From Cryptomeria japonica (taxonomy: Eukaryota > Streptophyta > Pinopsida > Cupressales > Cupressaceae), in NCBI RefSeq assembly GCF_030272615.1, contig NC_081410.1, forward strand, positions 115,355,140 through 115,419,139: a stretch of DNA of 64,000 nucleotides, in the 5' to 3' direction. The notes under the pieces are model-generated. The model had not been told where the DNA came from. It did no database searches and saw only the letters and a program-made list of their open reading frames with translations. Made by a program: the position numbers and the translations under genes. This document shows positions 22,228-33,599 of the stretch, piece after piece (position 1 is the stretch's first letter; the number at the start of each line of letters is the position of its first letter).

Positions 22228-23001
22228 GTGTTTATTTCTACTTTGTGCGCATTTGTGTTTTCTTGGATTTGCTCTAGAAACTTCCTAGAGAAGTGGCATG
22301 TGGGTATTTCCATGGAGGCCAACTTCATCTTGAAAGTGAGTAAGCAACAAATGGCTTTCTGGCAAAAAATCACAAATGACCATTTGAAGAATCTATTCAC
22401 TACAGGTGACCCCTTCTTTCTCATCCAGGTTAGGCAAGTTTCGAGGTATGATTTTTTGCTGACAAACATGAAGTATAGGGTATATACAGACATTTTGTCC
22501 ATGTTTTGTGTGTGGGGCTTGGAGTGCAGTACTGTCCAAGAGGTGAAGACAATAATGGAGATTTGTGTGAAACTAGAATGGAGGGTGGGATTGGATGCCC
22601 TGCTTACATTGGTGGAGCTGGGACGAGGGTTTGTCACGACTCTCGGTGATTGGATGGTGGTTCCTAGTTACCCTCCCAATGTGCATCCTTTCTTTCTATG
22701 GAAAGCTATGTAGGATAGAAATACTCACATGGGCATTATCGTGGAGGGGTGGTGGACTATAAGAGATTATGTGATTGATTGGGAGAAAGTGTTGGTGTCT
22801 AGACTGTCGAGGGAGATGATGGACCGGTCTCAGCTCAAGTATAAGCTGGCAGATTATTGGAGGGATGATCATCCACATGGTAGAGGTAGGGGTCGAGGTG
22901 TGCATGGCCAAGGTGCTAGGGGCATCTGTCAAACAAGAAGGTCTTGCAAACATTGTAATGTAGAGGTACTGCGTATTGATGGGGATGGTGAACAAACATG
23001 A
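22228..23001 (+). pseudogene. unknown conserved segment downstream of LINE RNase H
   Basis: About 257 codons in one frame, the same frame as the RNase H before it, with a single TAG at 22711-22713. I recognise no known domain. Visible features are ITNDHLKNLFTTGDPFF, a YR.Y...L.MFCVWGLECSTVQEV block, the Trp/Pro-rich GDWMVVPSYPP, FFLWKAM, and an Arg/Gly-rich tail (HGRGRGRGVHGQGARG) before the 3' UTR. A related segment follows RNase H in an independent copy at 36100-36600 on the minus strand, sharing IT....K.LF..GD..F and YR......WGL.....V. It could be an extra C-terminal domain or a separate ORF of this LINE family. Confidence 0.55.
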
Positions 23002-23217
23002 AATTTTTTATGTTGTTTATTTTGTAGAAACTATGTTCCTTTCTTATTAGTTTTGTTGTGGGTTTGTGGTAGCCTAGACCGGTGATATTTTTTGTAATGC
23101 TTGCACGTTGGTAGGCAGGTGTGGTAGGGTTTGAACTGGTTTTTAATACTCTTTTGTATTTTGGACTTTTTAATTATTATTAATAAAATAAATATTTTAT
23201 TGACCAAAAAAAAATTC

Positions 23218-24479
23218 AAACTTAAATCTAAAATTAAAATTAAAATAGAATAAACTAAATGCAATGTCAAAATATACAAAAATCAAAATATTAATAAAAA
23301 TAATAATTTAATTTTTTTTATAATAAATAATAGATATTTTAAATTAAAAAATAACTAAATAAAAATAAAACTAATTTTTAAAAATTTATTAGATCTAAAA
23401 TATTAATAAAATATGTACCTAAAAAATATAATTAATAAATTACAAACATCAGTAACATTAATTGAATCACAATGCTAATCCTAACCTTAAGATTTATCAT
23501 ATCTTATATTATAAGGGTTATGGTTAGGAATTTTATAAATTTGGCATTAATAATAAATATTTTTAGTACTTTTAAGTACAATTTCATTTCTCTATGAGAT
23601 TAAGTATTATTCGATCTAAAATTATTAATCAAATCACCACAATATTTTTTCAACTTACATTTAACTTTAAAATTATAATAAATTGTAATTTTTTAAATTC
23701 ATAAACATTTATTATCTAATACAAATAAATTAAATTTTTATTAAAAAATAAATCAACAATGACTAATTATAATTTGAGTTTAAGTTAAAGACAAAAGTCT
23801 AGATTTAAAACTAACTTTCAATTCTAAATTATTCTTTTTTGTATGCAAATCATTTTATATTATAAATTTTAAATGATTAGTAAATTAAATATATCAAATA
23901 CTAAATAGATATATATTTACTAAAAATCATTCTATTTTATTTAAAAAATCACTTTTAACAAGAAAATCAATTTAAAATAAAAAGAATTCATGTATCTAAT
24001 TATAAAAAAAACATTGTATTTTATCAAATGAAATTGTTTTTAAACAAAAATCTAAGTTATTTTTTTTTTGTGGGATTATGTTGCTTTAACATCTAATGGT
24101 TGTAAACGTTTCAATCGTCTTGCAAGCCTCTAAGATGATATCAATTGTGGATCGTCCAATTGAGCCTGTAAAGCTCACATAGGGAACGCCTTCGGCGTTA
24201 TAAAAATAATATTTGATTTTGATATCAATTCATTATTTCTTAAAAAATATGAAATATAGTTTAAATATTAATTAAATATATAACACACTATTTGTTAATG
24301 TGTTAATAATTAAAGGGTAACATATTTGTAATTTATTTGTAATTGGTTAATTTCTCTACCAATACTTCAATGACAATATATCTAACATGTCATTCACTTA
24401 TTGATAGCATATTTACCAATTCCAAATGTAAATTATGGTCAACTTAGATAATAAATTATTTAATATAGATGAATCAGAG
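23218..24479. other. AT-rich stretch, no gene
   Basis: AT-rich filler with no reading frame worth naming. A GC-rich inverted repeat AACGCC-TTC-GGCGTT (24185-24199) would fold into a six-pair stem closed by a C(UUCG)G tetraloop. It stands out from its surroundings. Confidence 0.55.
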
Positions 24480-24503
24480 GGGCTCTAAAAGAGGTGAAAG
24501 GGA

Positions 24504-26422
24504 TTGGTCTGCAACGACACTGGGGTTGATAAATCGTTCTCTGTGCCTAAAACTGTGAAGTTTGACGCAGAATTGGTTTCACTATCAATAGGTAATGGCA
24601 AACCAGGAGGAGGAACATGTAAGCAAACTGCTCTTCATGTCTCCAACCCTGCAATTTCTCCTAATTCTATAAGGATTGATGCTCTTAATAATGAGAAATG
24701 TCAATTAAAAAATATTATTATTTTGCTCATGGTCGTGGACATCACCAAGTGCCTAGCCAACAAATTCTTAGGCAAATGGTTTAGAAATATTTGTAATAAG
24801 AAATTAGGGTGACATTTTTCTTTTTGAAGAATGATTCAAAAATGGCTATTCATTATTTTTTTCAATGACCCTAAATCTCAAGTGGCATTAGTTGATAAGA
24901 AGTTTCGGTCCATTGGAAACTGTACATATAGAGCCCTCAAGTGGTCACTCGAGGCTGCCTCTGATGAGATTTTGGCTTTGTCTTGCCCTAGGTGGATAGT
25001 GGTTAAAAATCTCCCTCCTTTGTTTTGGAATTTCATTCCTTAGTTGCTAGAATCCGTTGGCAAGGTGCTTAGGGTGGACAACACCCAGTCTTTGGTTTCA
25101 CACATGGATGTTAGGGTTTTAATCTCAGTTAATCCTGAGAAGGATCTCCCCGGATTTTTAGAATTCAAGGTTGATGACGACCCCTTGGTCTATGTTATCG
25201 AAACCCTAGGGGGGATCAATGTCTGCTTTTTATGTAGACACAAGGGTCATATTCAAAGGAATTATTTGATCTTGAATAAAAATAAGTTCCCTGTCAAACC
25301 TATTAGGTCTCCTAATGTGGCCCTCCCAAATCTAGCTATTAGTAATATATCTCGATCTTCACAACCTTTGGTTGAGGACTCTACCAACTTTATCCAAATG
25401 CCTCTTATGGATAGCTTGAACTCTCTGAAGGTGGGAGTGAAGGTTGTTGTAACCACTCCACTTGTCTTCGATGAATCCCTTATAATCAAGGACTTCAATG
25501 TTGACCCCTTGTCGCATTCGCCCATCATCGTCTTGCTTGCCCAAGTTAGAGACAATAAGAATGATTCTCATGACCTATTCATTCTTCCCAAGGTCCACAA
25601 GTCCAGAAGCAAGAATGCTCAACAACTTGCTCTAGAAAGGCTGAAGAGGAATAAAAATTGTATGATGGAGATTACTCAATCCTCTGAAGAGCTTCCTACC
25701 ACTAATGCTTGTTTGTCTCCAATGGATGATGACTCTTAATTGTTGTCATTGAAGATCAATGTAACTGAAAAAGATAATCAATTTATTATCAAGACAATAG
25801 TTAGGGATATCGAAGAAAGGAGAAAGTCCTTTACGCCAATGGGTGGGACAATTGGTCTACTTATCCCTAATGAGAAAGTTTCTCCCCTATTGTGGATCCT
25901 CATAATGAGACCCCTCAAGAAGGTGGAATTGAATGAGAATCCTCTCCCCTTAGGGACATACATGCCAACTCCCCATCCCACCCTCGCAGCGAATTGAGTC
26001 CTTCTAGTTTTATTCATAATTTTGGCATTGACAAGAATGATGCCTATTTTGACACTCCCCTTAAGGGAAACAAGGCTTTATCTACTGACCACAACCTAGC
26101 CATTGTACCTTATGACAAAGGAATGGTGAGTCTCATAATGGATAACCCTAAAACCCACCCATTAGAGTCTGACCTAGAAACTGGGTCATTATCAGATGAG
26201 TCGATCTCTAGGGTGGAGCAACTACCATGTCAGGTCGTGAGGGGCAAGAAAGATGATTGTGAAATTCTGGTTCTTGCTGGAAATGGCCAATTCAATAAAG
26301 CCAAAAGGAAGACGGGGAGACTTAAAGGAAAGCAATTTTCTCTTCCTAAGAGGAAGGATACTAATAAGGATCTCCCTAAATTTTTTGTCAGCTTTAAGGT
26401 TGCTATGGACATTGCTCAATAA
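24504..26422 (+). pseudogene. ORF1 (DUF4283, zinc knuckle) of the long LINE
   Basis: Pieces at 24504-24812, 24831-25043, 25044-25739, 25740-25997 and 25994-26422. The DUF4283-like part reads WLFIIFFNDPKSQVAL...SIGNCTYRALKWSLEA and RWIVVKNLPPLFWN. The zinc knuckle is CFLCRHKGHIQRNY, with its last Cys changed to Tyr (TGT to TAT-type change). The hydrophilic C-terminal part contains KRKTGRLKGKQFSLPKRKD. It would encode the RNA-binding protein of the LINE particle, and is broken by stops at 24812, 25043 and 25739. Confidence 0.7.
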
Positions 26423-26499
26423 TGTTGACCGTGAATTTAAACTATATTCCTTGAAATGTAATGAGTCTTGATACCCCATTCGCAAGAAGTATATTGTCA

Positions 26500-27020
26500 A
26501 GAGATTCTTGATGCAACATAAAATATTGATGTACTGATATTGCAAGAAGTGAAAGCTATCAAATTCACATTAGATGTGAGCCTTAAATATATCTAGAAGG
26601 GTGATTTTTCTTTCTCTACCAACCATGACAAAGGCAAGGGAGGAGCTCTCATTGTGTTAGGAGGTAATTGGAAAAATAAAGTTGTGGATAATGGTTTCTC
26701 CCTATGCAATAGGGCAGTGTGGGTCATCGTCTGCGAATAAGACACTAAATTTGGAATTTGTTCCCTTTATGCAACCAATGACTACAAAGAAAGGATTAAC
26801 TTGTTGAAGTGGATATCCACTCTCCCAAATATCCCTTGGATTATTGGTGGGGACTTCAACATGATAGAGAATTGAGAGATAGATTGGGAGGCCTCAAATT
26901 GGATTGGAAAAGTGGAGAAAATATACTGGTCAAGGATGAAGGAGAAGCTTAGGTTGTTTAACCCCTGAAGGAAAAAAGAATGGATATGGATCCATATGGT
27001 ACACTTAGTAACTACCAACA
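26500..27020 (+). pseudogene. APE-type endonuclease domain of the long LINE
   Basis: In one frame: VLILQEVKAIKF (catalytic QE), HDKGKGGALIVLGG, CSLYATNDYKER (Y-x-x-N block) and PWIIGGDFNMIEN (GDFN block). Together these are the signature of the apurinic-endonuclease-like domain that nicks target DNA. Four stops interrupt it, for example after SLKYI and VIVCE. Confidence 0.7.
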
Positions 27021-27539
27021 AGGAAGGAGATTTTACTGTAGGTTTGATAGATTCTATGTTAATAGAGATCTATTCTCCTCCAAACAGGAGGATGATGGCT
27101 ATACTATGATGGTACTCCCTTACACCCTCTTGGATCACCATCATATCAAAGCTCATATTGCTTTGAACTCTAACAATGGGAGGTCAAACATGAGAGGGGT
27201 TAACTTTATCCTCGATACTAGTCTTCTTAAAGATCCAAATGTTAGATGCGTTATTTATATGATTAGACAGATTAATAGATGGGATAGTAATTCTAATTCA
27301 CCCATTGACAGATGGAACAAGAATGCAAATAGTTGGAGAAACCTATTGCAAACAATAGGCAGGTAGAAATCCAAGGATGGGAGGAAGGTTGAGAGGGATT
27401 TGATTGACAACCTCATTGAGTTACAATCTCTAACCCAATTGGACCCCTCCAATCAAGATCTTGTGCTTCAGTTGTCCCAAACTAGGATAGTTCTCAGGGT
27501 CTTCCAGAACCATAAGATCCAAGGTATCAAGGTTAGGGC

Positions 27540-28801
27540 CAGAATTAATTAGTTGGAACAAGGAGACAAAGGATCTAAGTTCTTCTTTAATTTGTTAGGG
27601 TGGAAAGAGTTCAAAGAAATGATAGATAGAGTTTGAGATGAAGGTAGAGAGTTGGTAGAAAATGAAGACTTCAAAGAGGCTTTCTTTCTCTATTATAAGA
27701 AACTATTTACCTCATAAGAGAACTCTAATTCTAGTCAACAGGCAAGAGATTTTTTGTAGAACCCTTATCCCTAAGAGAATTTCAGATGAAGAGGCCTCTA
27801 TACTTAAGAAACCAATCTTAGTTGGAGAGATTATAAAGGCCATCATCACTCTTAATAATGGCAAGGCCCCAAGCCCTAATGGATTACCCATTGATTTTTA
27901 TAAAGATGCCAGAGAATGGATTGGGATGGAGTTGTCACAGGTGTATGATGAAGCTATTAAGGAAGGCACTCTTGGAGCAAAAATTAACAAGGGGGTAATC
28001 AAGTTACTCCCCAAAGATGGGGATAAGTCTCTCATTAAAAATTGGAAGCCTATTACCCTGCTTAGTGTATCTTATAGAATATTAGCTGAGGTTATTGCTC
28101 TCAGACTTGTAGACATTCTTCTTAAATTTGTGAGAAATACTCAGTTTGGCTTTATCAAAGGCAGATATATTCTCGAGAATCTAGTTACAAGCTAGGAGGC
28201 TATGAATTGGGCTAAATGTACCAATCAAAGAGTGGCTATATTTCTTATAGACTTTTTAAAAGCATATGATCAGATTAAATGGGAATTTCTTATCATGACG
28301 TTGGAATTGTTTGGTTTTCCTAAGGAGTTTTGTTGGATGGTTCAAGTTATCCTTAAAGATGCCTCTGCATTGGTGGAGGTGAATGGATCTTGCACTCAAC
28401 CCCTTACCCTAGAAAGATCCATTCGACAAGGGTGTCCTCTAGCCCCTACACTCTTTGTTATTGCATTTGATGTTATTCATTACCTTCTTACAGACTCCAC
28501 TCTCTCTACAAGGGTCAAAGGCATCACCTTGCTTAATAAGGAAGACCTAATTAATATTCAGTTTGTTAATGATACAACCTTGTTTCTTGAGCTTGATGGG
28601 GAGAACATGGTCGCCTTTACGGTGAAGCTCAACTTCTTTTGTGTTGCCTCTAGGGCTAAGATATTTGAAAGCAAATCCACCCTTCTTGGGTGGGAAGATA
28701 CCCCCAATGTTTGGTTTAACAAATACAACTATCAATGGGGGGGGTCATCAAAGAAAGTCAAGTACCTTGGAGTACCATTTGTAGTTAAATTCCATGTCTA
28801 A
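27540..28801 (+). pseudogene. reverse transcriptase of the long LINE
   Basis: In plus-strand order: LEQGDKGSKFFFNL (the usual ...GD.N.KFFH block), GKAPSPNGLPIDFYK (from G.APGPDG), VIKLLPKDGDKSLIKNWKPITLLSVSYRI, TQFGFIKGRYILEN, FLIDFLKAYDQIKWEF (first catalytic Asp), SIRQGCPLAPTLFVIAFD, and QFVNDTTLFLE at 28559-28591 where QFADDT is expected. The FADD box has become FVND, so the first of the two central catalytic aspartates is Asn. A TAG at 28193-28195 and another upstream of 27662 also break it. Confidence 0.88.
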
Positions 28802-30165
28802 ATGAGATGTGGTTATAGATTAAAGGGAAGATTGAGAGCAAGTTTGCTAGATGGAACAAACACTACCTGTCCATGGCTAGAAGGATACAGGTTTGCTAGA
28901 AAATCCTATCCTCCTATAGTCTTTACTATGCCTCTGTGTGGATGTTTTGCAATTATCATATCAATGACATCTAGAAAGAAATCAGGTGTTTCCTCTAGTC
29001 AAATGGTAGAGGTTACAAGAAGTGGCACTCTATTAAATGGAGCTGGTGTTGCCTTAATAAAAAAAGATGGGTAGCTTGGGTTTGAAGGATCTTAGATGGA
29101 AAGGAATTGCTCTAGCTACTACGTGGATCCTCCACACCTTGGATGGAAATGAACCTTGGAAGGTTCTCATTGGGAATAATATCAGTCTTGTTGTTCCTAA
29201 ACAAGCCAAGACATTGAAGTTGCTCCCCCTTAGTGACCTTTTAGCTAGTAATTTCCTTGGTCGACTCTAATGTGTTTAAGGTGATATGGAAGGATCGGGA
29301 ATGTATTAAAAGCTTTGTCTCCCATAATGGTATATTCAATAATTATAACACCTTGTGTGGGGAAAGGTCTATCTGGTGGAATTTATCTCACAAGGGTAGG
29401 CCACTTGCCCTAATTCAAGAGTGTTCTACTAGGAGTTGGAATGCTAAAGGCATATGTTGTTTTAATGATATCATTTCTAATGGTCAACTAATATCTTGGA
29501 ATAATCTCATCTTTAAGTATCAATTACCTTCCTCTAATTGGATGATATACTCTATTCTATGAGATGCTTGGAGTAGTCTGCACTTGCCCAAGAAATGTTT
29601 GGTTATGGTACATAGATTCAAATCATTCCCATGGGTGGATGACACTCTATTAATGAACAACAAGGCTAAAATTGTATACAATGCTCTTTGTTGTAATACT
29701 GACTTGATTAATAATGTTAATTCTATTTGGAATCTGTAGTACAATAGTAACAACTAGCATAACGTGTTTACCATGTCATGGGACATCGTTATCACACCCA
29801 AGAAAGAAGGGTTCAAATGGTTGTTCATTATTCATAGTTTGCCTATTAAAATATGCAATAGGCTAATGATATTTGTAGTGTTTACAAATTTTCTGAATCC
29901 ATTAAACATATTTTCTTTGAATGTGTTATTGCTAAGGAAATTTGGAATATTTTTGGCATTCATTTCTCTGATAAACTATCATATTATGATGTTATATCTA
30001 GTTGCATTAATGGTATTAAAAAAGATAGTAATTTATTTTGGGCTTTCTTATCTTGTGATATTCTCTGGGCTATCTAGGCACTTAGGAATGAAGAGAAATT
30101 TCAAGAGAAGGTGAGGCTGCTTACTGAGTCTTTAAGAAGACTCATTTTTCACAATGTTGGAACGT
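28802..30165 (+). pseudogene. 3' part of LINE ORF2 (connection, zf-RVT)
   Basis: Typical LINE sequence after RT: KGKIESKFARWNKHYLSMARRIQ, the GLKDLRWKGIALATTWIL segment, and WNLSHKGRPLALIQE. At about 29760-30120 comes a zf-RVT-like block with KHIFFEC.IAKEIW and LFWAFLSCDILWAI. Several frame changes and stops (for example near 28812, 29560, 29737 and 29880) interrupt it. Confidence 0.65.
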
Positions 30166-30359
30166 AGGTGATAATTGTTATAAGTTTGTCTAAGAAGAAA
30201 TTTAAGTGGTTTATAGAAGAGAGCACAACTAGAGTATTCCTCTCAAAGATCTCTCATGGATACACTTGGTCGAGATCCAAAGTAGAAAGAACTCCATTTG
30301 TTAATGCACTGACAGCCTTCATGAATGAAATCAATGAGGGCAAGCGTGTGTAGAGGGAG

Positions 30360-31050
30360 TGTCATGTTCAGCAATTAGCAGCCCTGAGAGAAGAGAACTG
30401 GAACAAAAGTGTTATTTGGATGGAAGGTCCCTTGGGTTGGACCTTATGGGTTGATAATTGAGTCATTTTATTGTCTCTTGGGTCATGTTATGGTCATTTT
30501 TGTAATGAATAGAACACTAGCTATAGCAGTTTATGTATTTGGCAAGTATGAGTCAATCTATGAATCTTCTGTAAATGGTCTTATATAGTATGTTGCACTG
30601 TACAAGCCCATTTTCAACATAGGGCTCTGGGATATAGTTTGGACATATGTAGTTGTTTTTTTATCTAATACCTTGATACTAGTCTGAAGTTGTACATGTT
30701 TTTCAGTCTATATTTAATACAAAAAGTAATATTTTTTTAATTTAGATAGTTATGACAATTTAATTATTTTTTGTATCTATAAATTTGAATGTAAATTTTC
30801 TTTTGAAAATTACTTGTCTGATATGCAATAAAATATATTTCTATTTTACCCCTGGGTTTAATAGTGGTATCATAGTAGGTTCTTGTTGTGAGGAAATTTG
30901 GAAAGGAGGACACATCAATCATCATTCAAACTTGAAGAAGGTAGGTGAGAACTATTGAAAGAACTTGGCCATGTGATTAGACTCACGAAGGAAAACGCCA
31001 TTCTTTTACAACCTTTGCTAAGTGTATGAATTCACTTTTTATAATGCTCC
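30360..31050 (+). repeat. LTR-like remnant with initiator-tRNA-like PBS (copy 1)
   Basis: A purine run AGAGGGAG precedes TGTCATGTTCAGC at about 30360, and TGGTATCATAGTAGG at 30865 resembles the initiator-Met PBS TGGTATCAGAG. From about 30740 to 31050 the sequence is similar to 39895-40165 plus the bases after 59155. It looks like the 3' part of an LTR plus the start of an internal region of an otherwise lost element. Confidence 0.4.
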
Positions 31051-31735
31051 ACCAAGGAACCTTAGAGGATATGAGAAAAATACACATAGAATACATGGAT
31101 ACATTTTTTTTTTAAATTATTAAGTTAACAATACATATTTTGAAAGAGTACTAAGTTCAAAAATCAAGATAAGGTCAATTAATTGATACACAACACTTCA
31201 CCAATAAAAGACTATGCACCTAGAACTTTAATTAAATAAGGGGAAAGATCCGTCAGACCTTGGGAAAAGATCATTCAGGTTTTTAGGGTCACACAAGACC
31301 ATCCCCAAAGTTGCAAGACTTGAATCGACAAACCAGACCAACGACTAGGTGATCCAGGAGGATCTTCCACACTCGATCCAAATTGATGATCTCAAAAAAT
31401 TGAAGAAGTTGAAAGTTCATGGAAAGACCTTAATATTGTAGATCCCGTCAAGAGCTTTCCAATGTGTTTTGAATGAGCTTAAATGAACATCGTATGCAAA
31501 AGTTATGGCCTTTGGAAGTTGAGAGAAATACATGGGTGCATTGACACGTGGCTCAACCCAAAATGACATGTGGCATGATAAAAAGGTGAGACATGGCATA
31601 TTTAAGGGTTGAAACACATCACAATGTAAATTTAACATGTGGCAACAAGTAAACCAATCAAATATGACAACATGGACCAATAAAAAGATGTCACGTGAAC
31701 CATTCAAAAATTAACACATAACAAGTCAATTTACA
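31051..31735. other. no gene seen
   Basis: Mixed AT-rich sequence. No domain-bearing frame found. Confidence 0.5.
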
Positions 31736-31737
31736 AG

Positions 31738-32155
31738 CACAATAAGTGGGATTAAAACTCAAAACCTACCAACAACAAATAAATGGCCCTACCACTATGC
31801 CATGTGCTTTACACATGAATGGATAATAATTAAATTATATTTGAAAACAAGATAAAGGATATTACTGTATTTAATGGAAAAGTATATTCTATTCAATGGG
31901 ATTTGATCCGAAGACCAATCCCACCAAATTCCCACGCCTTAACCAATGTGTCATGCATTTTAACAAGATTATTAATGGGAGCATATTATATTTAAATACA
32001 ACCCAACATTGGAAATAAAGTAAAAATGGTTGCTCGCATGGGATTTGGAAAATGTAAGTTTTTTTTGACCCACATGAAGACTTGAACCCACAACCTCTAT
32101 GGGATAAGGCTTATCCTTATCCATTGCACCACATGCTATGAATGTGTTTGAAAGA
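31738..32155 (-). repeat. three tRNA-like modules in a row
   Basis: On the minus strand three segments about 150-175 bp apart each pair an A-box-like stretch with a B-box-like stretch. Near 31800-31745: GGCATAGTGGTAGGG ... AGTTTTAATCCC. Near 31960-31890: ACATTGGTTAAGGCGTGGG ... CGGATCAAATCCC. Near 32150-32070: GGTGCAATGGATAAGG ... GGGTTCAAGTC. The last resembles plant tRNA-Arg. They are best read as SINE heads or a composite SINE; none folds into an obvious functional tRNA. Confidence 0.5.
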
Positions 32156-33599
32156 GAAAATATATGCATTTAAAATGCAATCTTCCATATAAAGAAAAAC
32201 TTAACGCAACAAGAAGACTAAAAGCTACAACCTTGCCTATATTTAAATTCAAGTGCTACCATTATGTGAAAAGCTTGTTGGTGATATAGAAGCACCCAAA
32301 ATTGGTTATATTGTATTTTATAAGAAGTTTTGGAGAGTTAAATATTTTATAGCCTTTTTTTTAATTTTGCAAGAAGAATTTAGTGGAACTCTTAGTGAGT
32401 TCGTATCTTCCTAGAGAATCCAAAAGACTAGTTCTGCAAGTTTTGAAATTGCATTTGATGTTTGAAGGCAATTTGATGTAATTTTCATGATTTTTAATGG
32501 ATCAGTTGTGTATTTGAAGTGGACCTGGAGACGTAGCCCATAAGGGGTGAACTATGTTATCAACTTGCAGTGTATGGTCTATATTTATTTTTGGCTCTTT
32601 TCAATTTTAGTCATTTAAATTACTTATTGAATGGTGTTGATTCAATAAAGTAGTTATGAAAAATTGAATAATTCTATTTAAATTATTGGAATTCAAATTA
32701 GTGGCAAATTAGTGTGAAAAAAGTAGTTTTTGCCACTAATTTTGGATCAATAGGTTTTAGGTGTCACTAATGAGCTTCGATGAAACCCTAATCATAATCA
32801 AATGCCCCTAACACCATCCAAAATCACTCTAAACCAACTAAAGACACCTATGAGGGTTCCCAAATGTCATTTTTTTGCAACACATTTGATATTGGGTCAA
32901 ACTGACACCCCTAGCTCACAAAAACCTTCTGGATAGAACAACCAAACCTTGACACTTACCTTGGAATCATGCATCCCAAAAGAACACATGCATTTTATTA
33001 GGACACATATGTAGTGTTATATTTTCCTTGACTCGCACATTGGTCTTTGACCCATGCTGACATCCTATGAACTAGTGAATTCACATTGTCATCCTCTGAG
33101 ACATGCATTTGTCTTGACTAGTGAGCTTCTCAATTAGATATTTTGGTCTCTCGGATTCCTTGAACCCCTTGATTAAGTCAAAATACCCACATTACACTTG
33201 AATCAAGAGAATTGGGCAAAAGGGTGTCAAAACAAAACAATAACTGTGTCACCGAGTTACTAGGTGACACCTACAAGTCTAGTCAGGAATCGAGTGAACT
33301 CAAAACATATTCACTCCACCCAAAACTTCCCAAAACCAACTCCATGACACCCAAGGAAATTTGGATCAACTAGAAACCAAGTTGAGATACCATGGGACAC
33401 CCGACGATTTGCCTCGATTGAGCCCATAATGATTCTGATTCATTTAAAATTGCACTACATCGGTCAAGAACTCATGACCAGATTAGGAGATAACTAAATC
33501 AACCTCCAATTCTAATCAAGACAAATCTATTTTCATTTTAGAGTACTAATTGAAGTGTTCATACAACATATGCATTATGCAATATGAAATGATGAACAT
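32156..33599. other. no gene; one inverted repeat
   Basis: No coding signal. A 14-bp perfect inverted repeat (AAATTAGTGGCAAA at 32695-32708, TTTGCCACTAATTT at 32729-32742, loop 20) and a smaller one (GTGTCACC at 33246-33253, GGTGACAC at 33263-33270) are the only structures noticed. Confidence 0.5.

Larger units (their letters stand above)
21577..23217 (+). mobile_element. 5'-truncated LINE, 3' end with poly(A)
   Basis: Contains a LINE RNase H domain and a downstream open frame, then ends TATTTTATTGACC followed by a run of nine A. Imperfect direct repeats flank it: TTGAAACTTAAA ends at 21576 and TTCAAACTTAAA starts at about 23215 (11 of 12). This is the usual signature of a 5'-truncated target-primed insertion. 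Confidence 0.75.
24480..30350 (+). mobile_element. long decayed LINE (ORF1, endonuclease, RT, zf-RVT)
   Basis: A near full-length non-LTR element in plus orientation. Order is DUF4283/zinc-knuckle ORF1, APE-type endonuclease, reverse transcriptase, connection domain and a zf-RVT-like cysteine/histidine region near 29780-30120. No RNase H is visible at its 3' end. Many stops and shifts interrupt both ORFs. Boundaries are approximate because I see no clear TSD. Confidence 0.8.

Noticed and set aside
32070-32150. Functional tRNA gene on the minus strand
   Set aside because: A and B boxes are present but acceptor arms do not pair; more likely SINE-derived.
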